Notes: a model not told the origin generated them from the letters alone. Positions 1-12,606 are shown, counted from the stretch's first letter. The stretch is DNA of 64,000 bases from Oxytricha trifallax (GCA_000711775.1 ARYC01000327.1:27178-91177); one strand, 5' to 3'. Translations and numbers: made by a program.

Positions 1-885
1 CAAATTTTAAAATCCAGCTATTTTAATTATATATATAAAACTAGTCAAAAACTCATAACTGCACAAATAAATTTGCTTTAACTATTGTTATTAAATTTTA
101 TCCAATTATTTAATTTGAATGTGTTCTTTTAATATTAAATTGTTTGTTTATATTATTTAATAAAAAGAAACACATAAATAGCTTATGGGAAATATCAAAT
201 TTATAATTCTTGAAAAATATAAACATAAACTTGCAATTAATTTTATATTTATTGATTTCACGATATTAATTTTCCTCTTAATCTAATATTTTCAAAAATA
301 ATTAGTTTTATTTATTTTAATATATACTTTTATTAGTTTAAATAAAATATTTCTTTAAATTCATAATAATAATTAGGATACTTAATTGCTCAAGCTAGAC
401 ATGTCATGATCTCCAATTTAAGTAATTAAAAATTTGGATATTAAATAATTGAAAATAAAATTAAAATATAAATTTATAGTAATTTTTGTTGAAAATAAAT
501 TGAATATAATTTATTATAAAATCATAATTTAAATTGAATGTTGTAGACAGAATTTAAACCACAAATTAAAAAATTAATTCTTTAAAATTAATAAAGTTTT
601 AATAATTTATTGAGGTAAAAGGTTTCCAACAATTCTTACCTATCAAAACACTTTTAGATTTTTTTCATAATAATAATAAATTTGATTTAATAGGTATTTT
701 ATTTTTTATAAGAACATAAATCTATTTATTTCTTTTTTAGAGTAACTATAAGGTAACTTAAAAATTCCAGAGATCAAAATTTCTAGACATTATATATTAA
801 TCAGTATTATTTATTAGTGAGCTATAGATACATCTTTTTTTAAAAACTATTTTAGTTAGTAGGTATTAGATATATATATATAATA
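1..885. other. AT-rich germline DNA, nothing firm
   Basis: Long A/T runs with scattered TAA, TAG and TGA in all frames. I see no protein-like stretch, repeat or RNA that I can defend. Confidence 0.5.
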
Positions 886-889
886 AGTC

Positions 890-1243
890 TATAGGGTCTA
901 CTGGTTTACTGACAAGGTCTGAACTGCCAGTGTTAGTGGTGGCTCTGAATATTATTTACGATTCTTGTAATGTAAAATTGTTATCATCACCGTGTCTGAT
1001 CTAGTTGATTTAGTTGCTGCTTACATTGTCATCGTTACCAGTGTATATACCTCTTCCGTGCATTTTGTTGTTTAGCCATTCACTGTAGTCTCAGTTCCAC
1101 TTTGGAGTAGTGGTACTTGGCGCTTCCGAGCAAACTTTGCGTCCTGTGCAGTAGAGTAGGTTGGCTTGCTCGAGGGACCATGTAACTGGCACCTCACTCC
1201 ATCAGCACCCAAACTTTTAGAGATGTTCCATATTGCTCCTCTC
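890..1243 (-). pseudogene. Unassigned coding-like block
   Basis: This block is clearly richer in G+C than its flanks. With TAA/TAG read as Gln, one minus-strand frame is free of TGA for about 115 codons and has a protein-like mix of charged, small and cysteine residues (for example GVRCQLHGPSSKPTYSTAQ near its start). No start is defined, and the flanks fall straight back to AT-rich DNA, so it is either one coding segment of a split gene or a remnant. I recognise no family. Another frame is also long but is less balanced in composition. Confidence 0.35.
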
Positions 1244-1249
1244 TCACTA

Positions 1250-1800
1250 ATAAATAATACTCAACATAAATATATTCTTTAATATATTTACTATAAACAA
1301 ACTCACTTTATAAATATTTTATTTCCATACACAATTTATATAAGATTTTAAAAAAAGCAAATATTAATTTTAATTGAAAAAAATTAAGATTTCTAAAATA
1401 TAAATTATTTAAAATTGAAAATTAAAATTAGTGAAAGTTAACATTGTGCTTGTTTATAAGAATTTAATTAAAAATAATTAATATTTTTTTATCGTTTTTA
1501 TAGAGTCAAAGAATAAATTAAATAATTTTATTTTTTATGGGAATTTTTTTATTTATTGTACTCTCAAAATTTTTCTTGATACTTTATAATTTTAGCTATA
1601 AACACAGTTTATTAAGAAACATTTTAGATTTTTAATAATATTTAAAAATTAAACTCAGTTTAAGTTATTAAATAATAAAATATTTCCCAAAACTTAATAT
1701 TAAATCTTTATTATTAATAATTGAGGTTTTAAATGCTCAATGATTTAAACTTTAAATTTAAAATTATTAATATTATTGCTAATAATAATAATAATTATAT
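1250..1800. other. AT-rich spacer
   Basis: Low-complexity A/T sequence ending in a short ATT/AAT run near 1770-1800. No feature is supported. Confidence 0.5.
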
Positions 1801-1802
1801 GA

Positions 1803-3210
1803 TCACATTGAGGTCTCTGGTGGGGACCCCCGATCTTAATAAGCATAGGGGTTAATCCCTTTAAGTTAGTTGAGGGAGATTTTCTCCGTGTATACTAAGT
1901 CTTCATCTTCTCTTTCTTCCATTTCCTTTGCCTCTCTGTGTTCTTCTCTTTTGTGGTCTTCCTTCTATAGTTTAGGATTTAGATTTAGTTGCCTGTGTCC
2001 TTGAATTTGAATTGAGTATCAAAGTTTCTGACATTAATTGAAAATTTCAAGTTTTTGGATGATATTGGATCTCTACATCTTGTGGTAAGTAGTTATGTAA
2101 GGTCACTTTTTAGGAAGTATACATGTTTTTTCAAGACATTTCACATAGATTTACACTTTACTGAAATTTTTTGTTCTTAAATGCATTAGCCTAGAGTTCC
2201 GTTTTCCATATTGACTATCTTGATGAGTTTGTTGAGGTCAAGGTTGGTATAGATTGCAGTTATAATGTTTGAATATCTCTTAATTATTTTGAACATCTGG
2301 CTGTTAATTGTGTTCATCCAGATTAAAATGCAAGATTTTATGGTATCGAATCTTTCTTGAAGCTACGCCTTGGTGATGGTATATATCTCCTAGTTGGATT
2401 CAATTTAATAATGAAAAATATTTTATTAATTTTCAATTTAATTAGGATCCATATTTAGTACTAAACCTTAATTTTTAATTTCTAATTAAGTTCCTATTTA
2501 GTACTAATTTTATTCTATGACTTCTTTAATGATGATTACATAGTAGACTGATTAAATGGGGGAGTTATTAATGGATAGTACTCCTCCTTAAGAGTACTAT
2601 CCATGTAGTAGGTGGAGCTTTTTTAGTATGAGCTTCCTTCGTCGTATTTATCATATCTTTGTTACCGAACTACAGTCTTCCTCATTGTATGAGTAAATTA
2701 CTCTTTTTGTTATGAGGTTTGCATTTCTGTTAAGGGGTGGTTGATCTTCATCTATTGTTTAGTAAACCTCACTTTTGTGGTTACTACCCCCTTTTTGGCT
2801 TGTCTCTACCTCTCTTGAAGGTGAGGCTGGTCTTTCAAAAATGATATCTGATGATCTATATAGAGGTTGTTGGGGTTTCGTTGAAGTATGTAGGGGTTTT
2901 ATGAATTTGTTGATTATTCATGCTAGCCTGAGCATCTAAAAAAGTTGTTAAGTCTATAGTTGAACTGCTTCCCAGTTGCTCTTCTCTTCAAATTAGATTT
3001 TTGTTAGGTGTATCTGAAACTGGCTGACTATTTAGAAGCCCTTTCTTATGATTTTCTGGCTAGAAATATTATAATTTCAAGAATGTGTAGTCCCCATTGA
3101 CTTTTGTTTCGTTAGATGATGTATATTGTGTATTATGTAAGGTGTTGTATTTCATTGTTTTTAATGTCACCTTATATGACATCCCTTTGTATTTTGCTCA
3201 GTATACCCAT
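1803..3210 (-). pseudogene. Frame-shifted unassigned gene
   Basis: The minus strand reads as protein over most of 1.4 kb under the Gln code, but the best frame changes several times. From the 5' side, a Thr/Asn/Pro-rich part (motif STIDLTTFLDAQASMNNQQI) lies near 2.85-3.1 kb. An acidic/basic part (IFERPASPSREVETSQKGG) follows near 2.68-2.87 kb, then a Tyr-rich part (SSYQKSSTYYMDSTLKEEYY) near 2.55-2.66 kb. The C-terminal part is highly charged (REEHREAKEMEEREDEDLVY) and ends at TGA 1803-1805. A single frame from ATG 3210 is also open to TGA 2314. The frame changes suggest a decayed germline-limited gene or transposon ORF; uncorrected indels or very short introns are alternatives. No family is recognised. 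Confidence 0.45.
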
Positions 3211-3361
3211 TCTGTGTTTCTTATTTAATACTTTAACTTATTTTATAATTAATTAATATTATTACTCTCATTAAATATTAATATTCACTAATTAAAATTT
3301 TTATTAAATGAAAGATTTTATGAGGTATATTTCTAATATAATTTTTGATTTTAAATTAAGT

Positions 3362-3457
3362 TTACTTCACAAGCTTAGAATTCTTGTCCAGTTTGTGAAT
3401 AATGCAATAAATCATCCAGAATACGGTGATGCAGATAAGTACCCAGAACTTTAATGA
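3362..3457 (+). CDS. Coding islet 1 of fragmented locus
   Basis: A small island of higher G+C in AT-rich DNA reads HKLRILVQFVNNAINHPEYG and continues to DADKYPEL, then TAA (Gln) and TGA. The codons favour C and G in third positions, like the genes further right. The TGA may be a true C-terminus or may lie in eliminated DNA. It is the leftmost of about 23 similar plus-strand islets. Confidence 0.5.
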
Positions 3458-3459
3458 AA

Positions 3460-5330
3460 ATTGTAAAGTTTTCAAAAAAAATTATTAAAAATTAAATATT
3501 TTTTTTAATGAATAAATTGCATTAATAATAAAGATAATAACAAGTTAAAATTTTATTTTGTATGCATTGATTAAAATTAAATTTTAAAACCAATCAAATC
3601 GTGAATTATATGCTTAAGTTTTATAATTAAATTGTGAAAAATGTCTAATGTAACATTGTATTTATATGATATTAGTATTACTAAAAAAAGGAAAAATAAA
3701 ACAATAAATATCTTTTACTCAATATAAAATTTTAAATTTAAATTTTAAATTTGTTTATATCACTATTTCGAATATAATTTTTAAAATAAATTAAACATAA
3801 AGATTTCTTTTTAAAATTGACTTTTAATATTTATATGAAGTAAAAATAATTATAATTACGGTAAATTTAGAAGAATTTTCTTTATATATAATAGCAATCG
3901 ATTTATATTTTTTGAAATATATTGAAACTAAAACAATTTTGTATTATAGATAATCTTAAATAGTTATATTATATTTACAAGTCAATTGTATTTATTATGA
4001 CGGTAGAATTTCATCCATAATTTTGCTAAGAAATTATCAATAATTTTTAACATGAGATCAATCTCAAAACCACAAATTCAAGCAATAAATCAAATTTAAA
4101 ATCTATTTGGTAGTAATTGCCATAAAATTAATTAAATTAAATCAATACAAATCATTAGATAAGATAAAATAACTTAAAAAATAAATAGGAAAAGATTAAA
4201 TCTTTGTTGTTATAGAATCCAATAATGAAAAATCTAAATAAAATTATTTTACTTTTAAATTCTTAATATAAATATATCTTAATATTTATGATAAATTCAT
4301 TATATTTGAAAAAAATGAGCAAACTTTAATTTAAACAAGAATAGATTTTAATAAATTTCCTTAATATAATTAATATATCAAAATGGAGTATCAAAAAATC
4401 TGTTTAACAATAAATATATATTCTTAATTCTTTAATATGAAAAGATAAACATGATATCTTTAAAATGCTATTTTGTGATTAATTTTGAGCATTTCTAAGT
4501 GTTAAATAATATTGAAAAAATTAAGATAACCCTTAATTTTTCATTATAGTTTAATAAATTTCAATAGATATTTCAATAAAATAAAAAATCTGTATGGTTA
4601 TAAATAATCTGTTAATTTATGTTCCAATAATTCATCATAAATCAGTATTGAGAAAATTTCGATGTTTATTATGACTATAAATAAAAAAACTTTGATTTTT
4701 ATATCCCAACAATTACAGTGGTTGCTTCCGCCTAAAAAAGTAAGTTCAATGATGTATTAGGATAAATCTAAAAAGAAATTTTGATGTGCATTCAACTTCT
4801 AGAAAAAGTTGACTTCCTTCCTCCACATCTTCTTAATAAAAACTTACATTCAATTTTCTATAAAATATTATACAGACTTACCTTGTTCTTGTAGGATTTA
4901 AAAATTTTAGCTGGAAGCAACCTTAGTGAATGTTTAAACTAAAAATTTAGTCCTTAGAAATCTATATAGAACTCTTATTAATAATATTAAATTTTTCACT
5001 GCATTTTAATATATTTCCATCATTTAAAGAAACAAGTGTAAGAATTATCTAGAATTATATTATTCGAGGAGTTATAAATTTATTTTTTTGGTAAAATTAA
5101 ATAATTAGTATTCAATTTTTTATTGCGATAATTTTTCCCCCATTAATTAATCTAATAATTGATTTACTTCAAAATATAATATGAGACCTTAATTATTTTA
5201 AAAAACCTTATATTTTAGGTCTATATATATATATTTAAAATTTTATTTATAAAAATCTGAAATTATTTACTAATTTATATTATACAAAGAAATTATTAAG
5301 AGTCGATAAATTCAATTAATTAATCTAATT
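3460..5330. other. AT-rich interruption DNA
   Basis: No gene is supported. The only structure I noticed is a short inverted repeat, GGTTGCTTCC at 4720-4729 against GGAAGCAACC at 4913-4922, which could be the ends of a small old element. Confidence 0.4.
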
Positions 5331-5336
5331 GCCTCT

Positions 5337-5460
5337 ATGGTTGCTGAAGCAAAAATGTGGATCCTCGCATTGACTCCATCAATTCAGCTCTTCAGAGTAG
5401 TTGACCCAGAAGACTCAACAGTCTTCCTTGGTTATGACTACTTCAGATTAAATCCTCTAA
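5337..5460 (+). CDS. Coding islet 2 (possible N-terminus)
   Basis: Begins with ATG and reads MVAEAKMWILALTPSIQLF, then VVDPEDSTVFLGYDYFRLNP, before dissolving into A/T sequence. The hydrophobic start could be the N-terminal end of a protein or simply an internal piece. The VFLGY...LNP motif recurs in islet 10 (23.15 kb) and, more distantly, islet 21 (29.4 kb), so this is one of several paralogous units. Confidence 0.55.
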
Positions 5461-5638
5461 AATATGTAGAGTCAAACATCAATTTAATTAATATAGATAA
5501 CTTTGATTTCTAGTAATTAAATTAAAAACTATTAAATCGATAATCTATTGAAAAAATAATAGTTGTAGATTAATAATGCTAAAGATTAAAGTTTTAAGAT
5601 TCTCAGATCAAATTTAAATTTTATTTTTTATACAAAGT

Positions 5639-5683
5639 GTAGGAGATGTTCCTTTAACTTCATATGTTGCTATGACTATAAAA
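5639..5683 (+). CDS. Coding islet 3
   Basis: Very short plus-strand islet reading VGDVPLTSYVAMTIK. It ends in TATGACTAT, a word also found in islet 8 (19.77 kb) and largely in islet 2, so it could be either a pointer or a conserved coding sequence. Support is compositional only. Confidence 0.3.
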
Positions 5684-5799
5684 ATAAATACATTTCCAAT
5701 TTAATTAATTAATCATTATTTAAATTATTAATTTATGGCAAAATAACTAAATAAAAAATGGCCTCAATGTTTGTAGTTGAAAAAAATTAAAAACCAAAT

Positions 5800-6789
5800 A
5801 TATTAAGCGAGTATAATCGAAATGAGGAGATCGTTATAAAGAAATCAAAAATGCAATGAATTAAGATTATGATCATTTCAAAGTATACTAATGTTTTTCC
5901 AACTGTAGATATTATGAATTAAGATTAATGATTTTATATTAGCAACTTTAAATTATTAATCAAACATGGAGAATTCTAATTATTTATTTTTTTTCACTTT
6001 TCCTGATTAGTTTGTATTTTAGCGCAGTCTCTGCGATGTATCTGTAGTAATCACCAACTTTTTTAAAAAATTTCTTAGATATCTTCATCATATCTTCAGG
6101 GTATCTTCCTCAAAAAAATAAAAAGTCTAAAATATTAAAAATAGTAATAAATGCAATAACAATAACAGCAGAAGCAACAATAACAGCAGTAATTTAACTA
6201 AAATCATTAAAAAAATAGAGTCTGGAAATTTTTCCCCAAAAATCCAAATTTTCTTAAATTGTAGTCTAAAGACCTAATGATGAAGATGATATTTATGATC
6301 AAGATGATGAACATGAAAAAAAATCATTGATTTTTAATATTTTGAAATTCCTTGAGAATTTCAACTAGACTCTATTTTTTTAATGATTTTAGTTAAATTA
6401 CTGCTGTTATTGTTGCTTCTGCTGTTATTGTTATTGCATTTATTACTATTTTTAATATTTTAGACTTTTTATTTTTTTGAGGAAGATACCCTGAAGATAT
6501 GATGAAGATATCTAAGAAATTTTTTAAAAAAGTTGGTGATTACTACAGATACATCGCAGAGACTGCGCTAAAATACAAACTAATCAGGAAAAGTGAAAAA
6601 AATATAGAAATATAATTCTCCATGTTTGATTAATAATTTAAAGTTGCTAATATAAAATCATTAATCTTAATTCATAATCTCTACAGTTGGAAAAACATTT
6701 GTATACTTTGAAATGATCATAATCTTAATTCATTGCATTTTTGATTTCTTTATAACGATCTCCCCATTTCGATTATACTCGCTTAATAT
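5800..6789. mobile_element. Fold-back element FB1
   Basis: A palindromic element of about 1 kb. The left end TATTAAGCGAGTATAATCG is the inverse of the right end at about 6770-6789. The arms (about 5801-6222 and 6368-6788) are nearly perfect inverted copies, including an AACAATAACAGCAG-type stretch. A loop of about 145 bp contains GAAGATGAT-type repeats. The same ends occur on FB2 (9780-10794), and a TA could be the target site. No transposase is seen, so this is a non-autonomous MITE-like element. Length and arm similarity make a strong cruciform or hairpin likely. Confidence 0.85.
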
Positions 6790-7190
6790 TTAAATATTTC
6801 ATTAATATGGTTATATATAATATTTTTATTTTGATGCTTAATTTTAAAATCTACTGCATTTTATAATTTACTGCATTTAATTCACACAATACAAGATAGT
6901 CTGTAAATGATATAAAAAAATCATAATAAAATGAAGTTAAATACTTTTAAACTAAAAGAATTTTCATAAATAATATAAATTTAATCATTCTAAATATATT
7001 TAAATAATTATGACCTACTCCAAGTTAGCTTCCGTCATAAAAATATCTTTATAATATTTATCTTTACAATTTAATTTTTAATAAATTGCAAGAATAGACA
7101 TAAAAATTTCTAAGAGATTAAAATTCCTTATTATTTAGATTTGATTTTTTGCTATATTTTTATTTCTTTAAATTTATTCAATTTTATAAA
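6790..7190. other. AT-rich interruption DNA
   Basis: Separates FB1 from islet 4. No coding or repeat signal is supported. Confidence 0.5.
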
Positions 7191-7195
7191 TATAC

Positions 7196-7270
7196 GTCCT
7201 CGTAGAAGACACAACTGCTTTCCCAACAGCCGATGTTGAAGCACTTATTGACGAAAGCATTATTATGCAA
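7196..7270 (+). CDS. Coding islet 4
   Basis: Reads VLVEDTTAFPTADVEALIDE and then SIIMQ, in sharp contrast to the surrounding A/T. The pattern of threonine and alanine followed by D..AL resembles islet 5 (DPTAWTDIETALK) and islet 9 (STDEDVLADLKATL), suggesting three paralogous copies of one protein segment. Confidence 0.5.
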
Positions 7271-7274
7271 GTAT

Positions 7275-8400
7275 TTTAAAAGTAAATCTAACATGTTTTT
7301 ATTGATTAGTAAATAAATAATTATAGTATTTCTGATCAATTATGTTTCAACAATAAATATTTAATTACATTAGATTTTTACTATATTCTATTTAATATGA
7401 ATAATTTTAGATATCCTTAGTTTTTATAATAATAATTTTTGCTAATAATTTAAGTTCATTAAAAAAATTGATAATAATTTAAATCAAAATATCAAATGCA
7501 TTTCAATTCTCATAAATAAAATTTATTTCAATATTATCACTAAGATTTATATAATAAAAAGTTATTTAATATAAAAATATATAAGAATATATTAATAAAT
7601 AAATGTATTTCATATTTGATAATCAGTGTATTGATAATTAAATATCAATAATTTAATAAATTGATAAAAATCTAATGATTTTATTAAGTTTGACTTTTAA
7701 ATGTCAATTAATTAAAGATTTAATTATGATATAATTATTTTTTTATATAACATTGAATTTTTCAATTATAATTAAAACATCATTTTTGTTTTCAGTTATG
7801 GTTTAACTGGATCATTCGTTTATCTAAATTTTTAATTAACTTAAATAAATTAATATTTTTAATCACTTATTAAATTGCTGTTAATAATTAATAATTAATA
7901 AATTAATTAAATTTCATATAATTCCTTACTCATTTTACTTTTCAAGATTATAAATCTACTTTTTAAATATAATTTCCAAAATTAAAAAAAATAGCAAATT
8001 CTTTAAAAATATAATGAAAATGCTTTATATTTTTGTTTATTGCATATCTCCAGTTTAATGAATAATTTAATGACTTTATAAATTCACATTATTTAAATTT
8101 ATATTTTTTCCTAAATATTAATGCGGTTAAAGATTAACACTAAACTATACAATAAATAATAAGAAAAACAATAATAAGTCATTTAATTAGTATTTTATAT
8201 TTAAAATCAACTATATTTTATTTAACATTATAATAAATTGAAAATAAAAATATCCAACTAACAACTTCATTAACAGCAATAAAAACACAAACTTTCTCTA
8301 TGAAATAATTTAAGTAATTTCTTTTCTTATAAACTGCAATATTTAGTATAAAATAAATTTTATTTATAAGGACTTTGTTTGAGAAGTTGAGAGCATTTAA
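7275..8400. other. AT-rich interruption DNA
   Basis: No feature that can be supported; very low G+C. Confidence 0.5.
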
Positions 8401-8401
8401 T

Positions 8402-9655
8402 ATGGGACCCAAATTAAAAGAATATTATATTAAGACTCAATTAAATCATTATTCTATGTGGTGCAAGAACTTTAAAATTGAAAAGAATATTATGTTCAAA
8501 ACTTCTTGTAGATACTAAATTTATGAAAAGAAGATTTAATAATTTAGATTTTCACTCCAATAAATAAATTTGTAAATTCCTATAATTTGTGTGAGTATTT
8601 GCATAACAGATATTATTAATGAAGATTCCTTCTTGACACAGTTGTAAATATTTAAGAAAATGATGCAGAAAGTATTGCTAATAAGTTATTCTAACAATAA
8701 TATCAGTTGGCGAAAAATTTTATTAAATATATCTTCTTGTAGTAATAGAATTTCTCTTTCTAGCTTTGTTAGTGAATCTAAAATGAATTGAGGACTCTAG
8801 AAATATTTAAAAAGATTAATTATAAGAAGAAGCCCAAATACTCACTATTAATTTACTGTTTAAATTTTATGATAAAAATGCTGAAGTATTTTCCTTTAAC
8901 TAAAAGAATTCGTTTTAGTTATGCAATAATTATTTAAAAATTACTCCAAAAGGTATTATATCAAGAGTTATATAAAAAGTGAAAGTATAATAGAAAACTC
9001 TTTGAGAATCTGAAAATAACTAAATTACTCCAAAAAAATGAAGAAATAGACATCCAAAAGGCAATATATAAGGATACAGGCTTTTTATTTATTTTTATGA
9101 CTAAAACTCAGGAAAAAATTCTTAAGTTTATTACTGTTAAAACTTACTTAAAGAAAAACTAAACTGGCTTTTTTTATCTTACTTCATTGATTGATATTAT
9201 TGAGTTATTTATTAGTAGAAGGTATTTAAGTGTTATTCTAAAAAGTAATTTTAATCAAACGGATGACTTAAGATAAGAATTATATATTTGATATTTTTTA
9301 ATTATTGAAGTCTGCTTAATCATCGATAGCCTCCATTCATTTAAACTAATTGAAAACTTATTGTTATAAATAAATATCCTAAGGATTACAACAATCAAAA
9401 TATATTAAAAGAAAGATTAATTTATTATTTGAAATATATTTCTTATAAAAAATAATGAAAAAATTAAGAATATTAATATCTTTTATTAATGGAACATCTT
9501 TTTTTAAAAAAATAGATTGTCTTTTCTCATTTGAATCTGTATTATATCAGAAATGCCCTAATATATCCTGATGATATATTATGTTTAATTCATTTTTTAT
9601 TAAAAAAATTATATTTATATCAACTTATAAAGATATTTTTGATAATTAAATGTTG
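8402..9655 (+). pseudogene. Unassigned decayed ORF series
   Basis: An ATG at 8402 opens a TGA-free frame to 8789-8791 (about 129 codons) when TAA/TAG are Gln. Protein-like frames then continue with shifts. One piece near 8.77-8.98 kb has RTLEIFKKINYKKKPKYSLL. Another, ending at TGA 9289-9291, has LLQKNEEIDIQKAIYKDTGF and LTSLIDIIELFISRRYLS. Further Leu/Ile-rich pieces run to about 9.65 kb. The leucine spacing is loosely like a repeat protein, but no family is recognised. Several frames look acceptable near 9.45-9.65 kb, so part of this may be chance. Confidence 0.35.
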
Positions 9656-9779
9656 AAGACAATATCCTAGCTGCATTTTATCTTAAAATTATAACTAATT
9701 TAATTTTAATTAAAATTGCTGGAATAAATTTAAATTTAGTTTGGAATTGAATTTTTTTTTATTATATATCAATTTCATA

Positions 9780-10794
9780 GTATTAAGCGAGTATAATTAA
9801 AATGGGGAGACAGTTGAAATTAAATAAAAAAAGAGATCAAATATAATTATGATCATCTCAATAAAGATGAGTTAAGATCCAACAGTCACTAGTTTGAATT
9901 ATATACGAGTAGATCCTTATTTAAATTTAATTAACTAATCAACTAACTAAAAATGGAATTTTTGCTTTTTTATCATCTTTTCTGATTTTTTTTATTTTTG
10001 TTCATCGATCAAGTAGATGCTGTAGCTGATCTTCAAGTTTTTTCATAATTTTCATAGATATCTTCACGGTATCTTTAGGGTATCTTCAGGATATCTTCCT
10101 TAAAAAATTTAAAGTGTGGAGAGTGTGGAGAGTATGGAGAGTGTGGAGGCCAACATCAACAATAATAGTAGTAATAGCACTAATATTCTCAAAATCAAGC
10201 ATTATTATGAGTCTGAGATTTTTTCAAAAACATCTTGTTCTTCTAAAATTCATAGACATAGATGTGATACCTAATGTTGAACATGATGTTGAAGATGATG
10301 TTGATGAAAACTAAGAAAAAATCAGTGATCTAAAATTTTGAAATTCTCTAGAATTTCAACCAGACTCATAATAATGCTTGATTTTGAGAATATTAGTGCT
10401 ATTACTACTGTTTTTGTTGATGTTGGCCTCCACACTCTCCATACTCTCCACACTCTCCACACTCTCCACACTTTAAATTTTTTAAGGAATATATCTTGAA
10501 GATAACCTGAAGATATCTATGAAAATTATGAAAAAACTTGAAGATCAGCTACAGCATCTACTTGATCGATGAACAAAAATAAAAAAAATCAGAAAAGATG
10601 ATAAAAAAGCTAAAATTCCATTTTTAGTTAGTTGATTAGTTAATTAAATTTAAATAAGGATCTACTCAAACATAATTCAAACTAGTGACTGTTGGATCTT
10701 AACTCATCTATATTGAGATGATCATAATTATATTTGATCTCTTTTTTGATTTAATTTTAACTGTCTCCCCATTTTAATTATACTCGCTTAATAC
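9780..10794. mobile_element. Fold-back element FB2
   Basis: Second member of the FB family. Left end GTATTAAGCGAGTATAATTA and right end TAATTATACTCGCTTAATAC are inverse copies, and the arms (about 9780-10220 and 10355-10794) pair along almost their whole length. Unlike FB1, the arms carry a run of the 9-mer GTGTGGAGA near 10116-10148 and its inverse near 10425-10470. The loop again has GATGTTGAAGATGAT-type repeats and a GAAATTC...AATTTC hairpin shared with FB1. The small standard-code ORF here is low complexity and probably not a gene. Confidence 0.85.
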
Positions 10795-10799
10795 TTAAA

Positions 10800-10878
10800 T
10801 AGGCCAAAGCAAGCTGGACCTATTATTAGCGGTAATATTTTATCTCATCCCAGGCGAGATAACTTTAGTTAAAGTGGA
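10800..10878 (+). repeat. Solo core of palindrome family A
   Basis: Next to FB2, the stretch from AGCTGGACC through TATTATTAGCGGTA to GGCGAGATAACTTTAGTTAA matches the inner part of the family A palindromes at 16.6 and 21.5 kb (AGCTGGACTTTACTATTGGC and GAGCGAGATAAC). It lacks the second arm and the outer ends, so it is a fragment. Confidence 0.6.
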
Positions 10879-10879
10879 G

Positions 10880-11720
10880 GGTATATATTTTTTATTAACA
10901 GGGATCTAATAAATATAATTTAACTCTTTGAGAGAAATCAAATAGCACAGTTAAAATAAAAGTAAAACTAATTTTTAATTCTCTAAAAATATTAACTAAT
11001 TTTACAACTTTTATTCCCATTAATTTTGATTTGTTCTATATGCTATTTAGATTTATTTTCTAAATTTGAATGCATTTCTATTATATAATTATTTTTTTAA
11101 AATTTTTATTCTCAATTTTTATTTCCTTATTATTATTTATTTAAAATCAAAACTTCTTTTTTGATATAAACTAAAATGATTTGAAGTTTTTATTTTTAAT
11201 GTTTTTTAATTGTTAAATATATACGATTCAACTTTTCAAAACATATATACTGTATATATTGATTATATTTATTTTTTAATTGTAAATTATAACGATAATA
11301 AAGCTAAAAACATAATTTTATATAATAATTATAGTAATTTAAACCAACAATAGTTTTACATAAAATATTGCTTGTAAAATTAAAATTATGTTCAAACCTT
11401 CATTGAGATTTTTTCAATATAATATCATTGCTATAATAAATAAATTTGAAGCGATTAAAATAATATAACATGATAAATTATTAAAAGAAGTGGAGAATGT
11501 AGAATGTCTATTTTTTATAATCTAAGACTCATTTGATTGAAAATAGCATTAAGTATATTTTAATTTAATGTTCTTTCAAAATTAATTTATAAATAATTTA
11601 TTTTCGTTTAAATTCATATTTCAAATTATAGATAATTTATTTGAGTATCAACTATTATAGATTAAAAAAAGAAATGTAGAAAAAATATTCCTAGTAATTT
11701 AATAATTGAATAAAAATAAT
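10880..11720. other. AT-rich spacer
   Basis: No supportable feature. TGA-free frames exist but are dominated by Ile, Lys, Asn and Phe, as expected by chance. Confidence 0.5.
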
Positions 11721-11975
11721 CAATTTCTCAATTTTATCTTGATTATCTCAGTATTTTTATTTTAAATTTATAAGAAAATTCTATTTCACCTATTATCAAG
11801 TCTTAAATTATTTAAATTAGTGAAAAATGAGCTAATATCTGAAACATTTGTTAGTGAATAGGCTTATGGAATTGTATCGAAATATTAGAAAAAATCAGAA
11901 AGCTACCAAATCTCAAAGGTTAGTGTTTAATCAAATTAATATTATTAATACGTCTTTAAAATTATTACTAACAGG

Positions 11976-12606
11976 TCTAAATGGCGACCTTCCTTAGACA
12001 GTGATTTGGTCCAGGTTGATTAGAAATACACAGGCACTACAAAAGACATCCATTGAAGATGTCGTTAAACCAGTACTACTAGCGGAGAGCCTTGCAGGCA
12101 TGGGTGCAGAGTGAGAGAAGGTTGAAGCCAGTGACATATTTGACATTTACTGTAACATCATTACAAGAATCTACATCGCATGGCTGCCATAAATATCGAG
12201 TTACCTTGTATGGGATAACGATAATATGACCTTCTCTAGCAATACTTACAATACTTGTGACTCTTTGAGAAGTTGGAAGGTTAGTGATAACGTATTTCAA
12301 GTAGTCCTTGGTGCATTGTGATTAAGAAGAGCAAGATGTAACAACTCCATTTGCGCTGAGATTATTTGTATAGTCGCAAGGAACTGAAAAAGTATTAGTA
12401 AGAGAAAGGCCTGTACTAGTTGCTACATACTCAATGATTACAACTTCTCTCTTGGAATCTGGGCCTGCACCATTTAGTGCGAAGAAGTCATATTCAAGAT
12501 CTGAAATGCCAGAGTGTGAGGGAACTCCATTTGTCGAGATACCAACGAGTGCAGCGCGCACTGTAAACTGCTTCAAGATTCCTCTGCCTCCCTAGAGGTA
12601 AGTGCA
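11976..12606 (-). CDS. Unassigned Cys-containing coding block
   Basis: In this island of balanced base composition one minus-strand frame is open from ATG (MECTYLQGGRGI, near 12606) through about 200 codons. It reads for example FTVRAALVGISTNGVPSHSG, YVITNLPTSQRVTSIVSIAR and VKYVTGFNLLSLCTHACKAL. Two TAG codons near 12077 would be Gln-Gln. The frame stays open below 11976 into A/T sequence, where it stops being credible. The cysteines could indicate a secreted or surface protein, but there is no clear signal peptide. I recognise no family. It may be one coding segment of a split gene or a germline-limited gene. Confidence 0.45.

Noticed and set aside
10114..10314. 66-codon ORF in FB2 as a protein gene
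   Set aside because: It is translated from the GTGTGGAGA repeat and the loop of a fold-back element, and FB1 has no equivalent frame.
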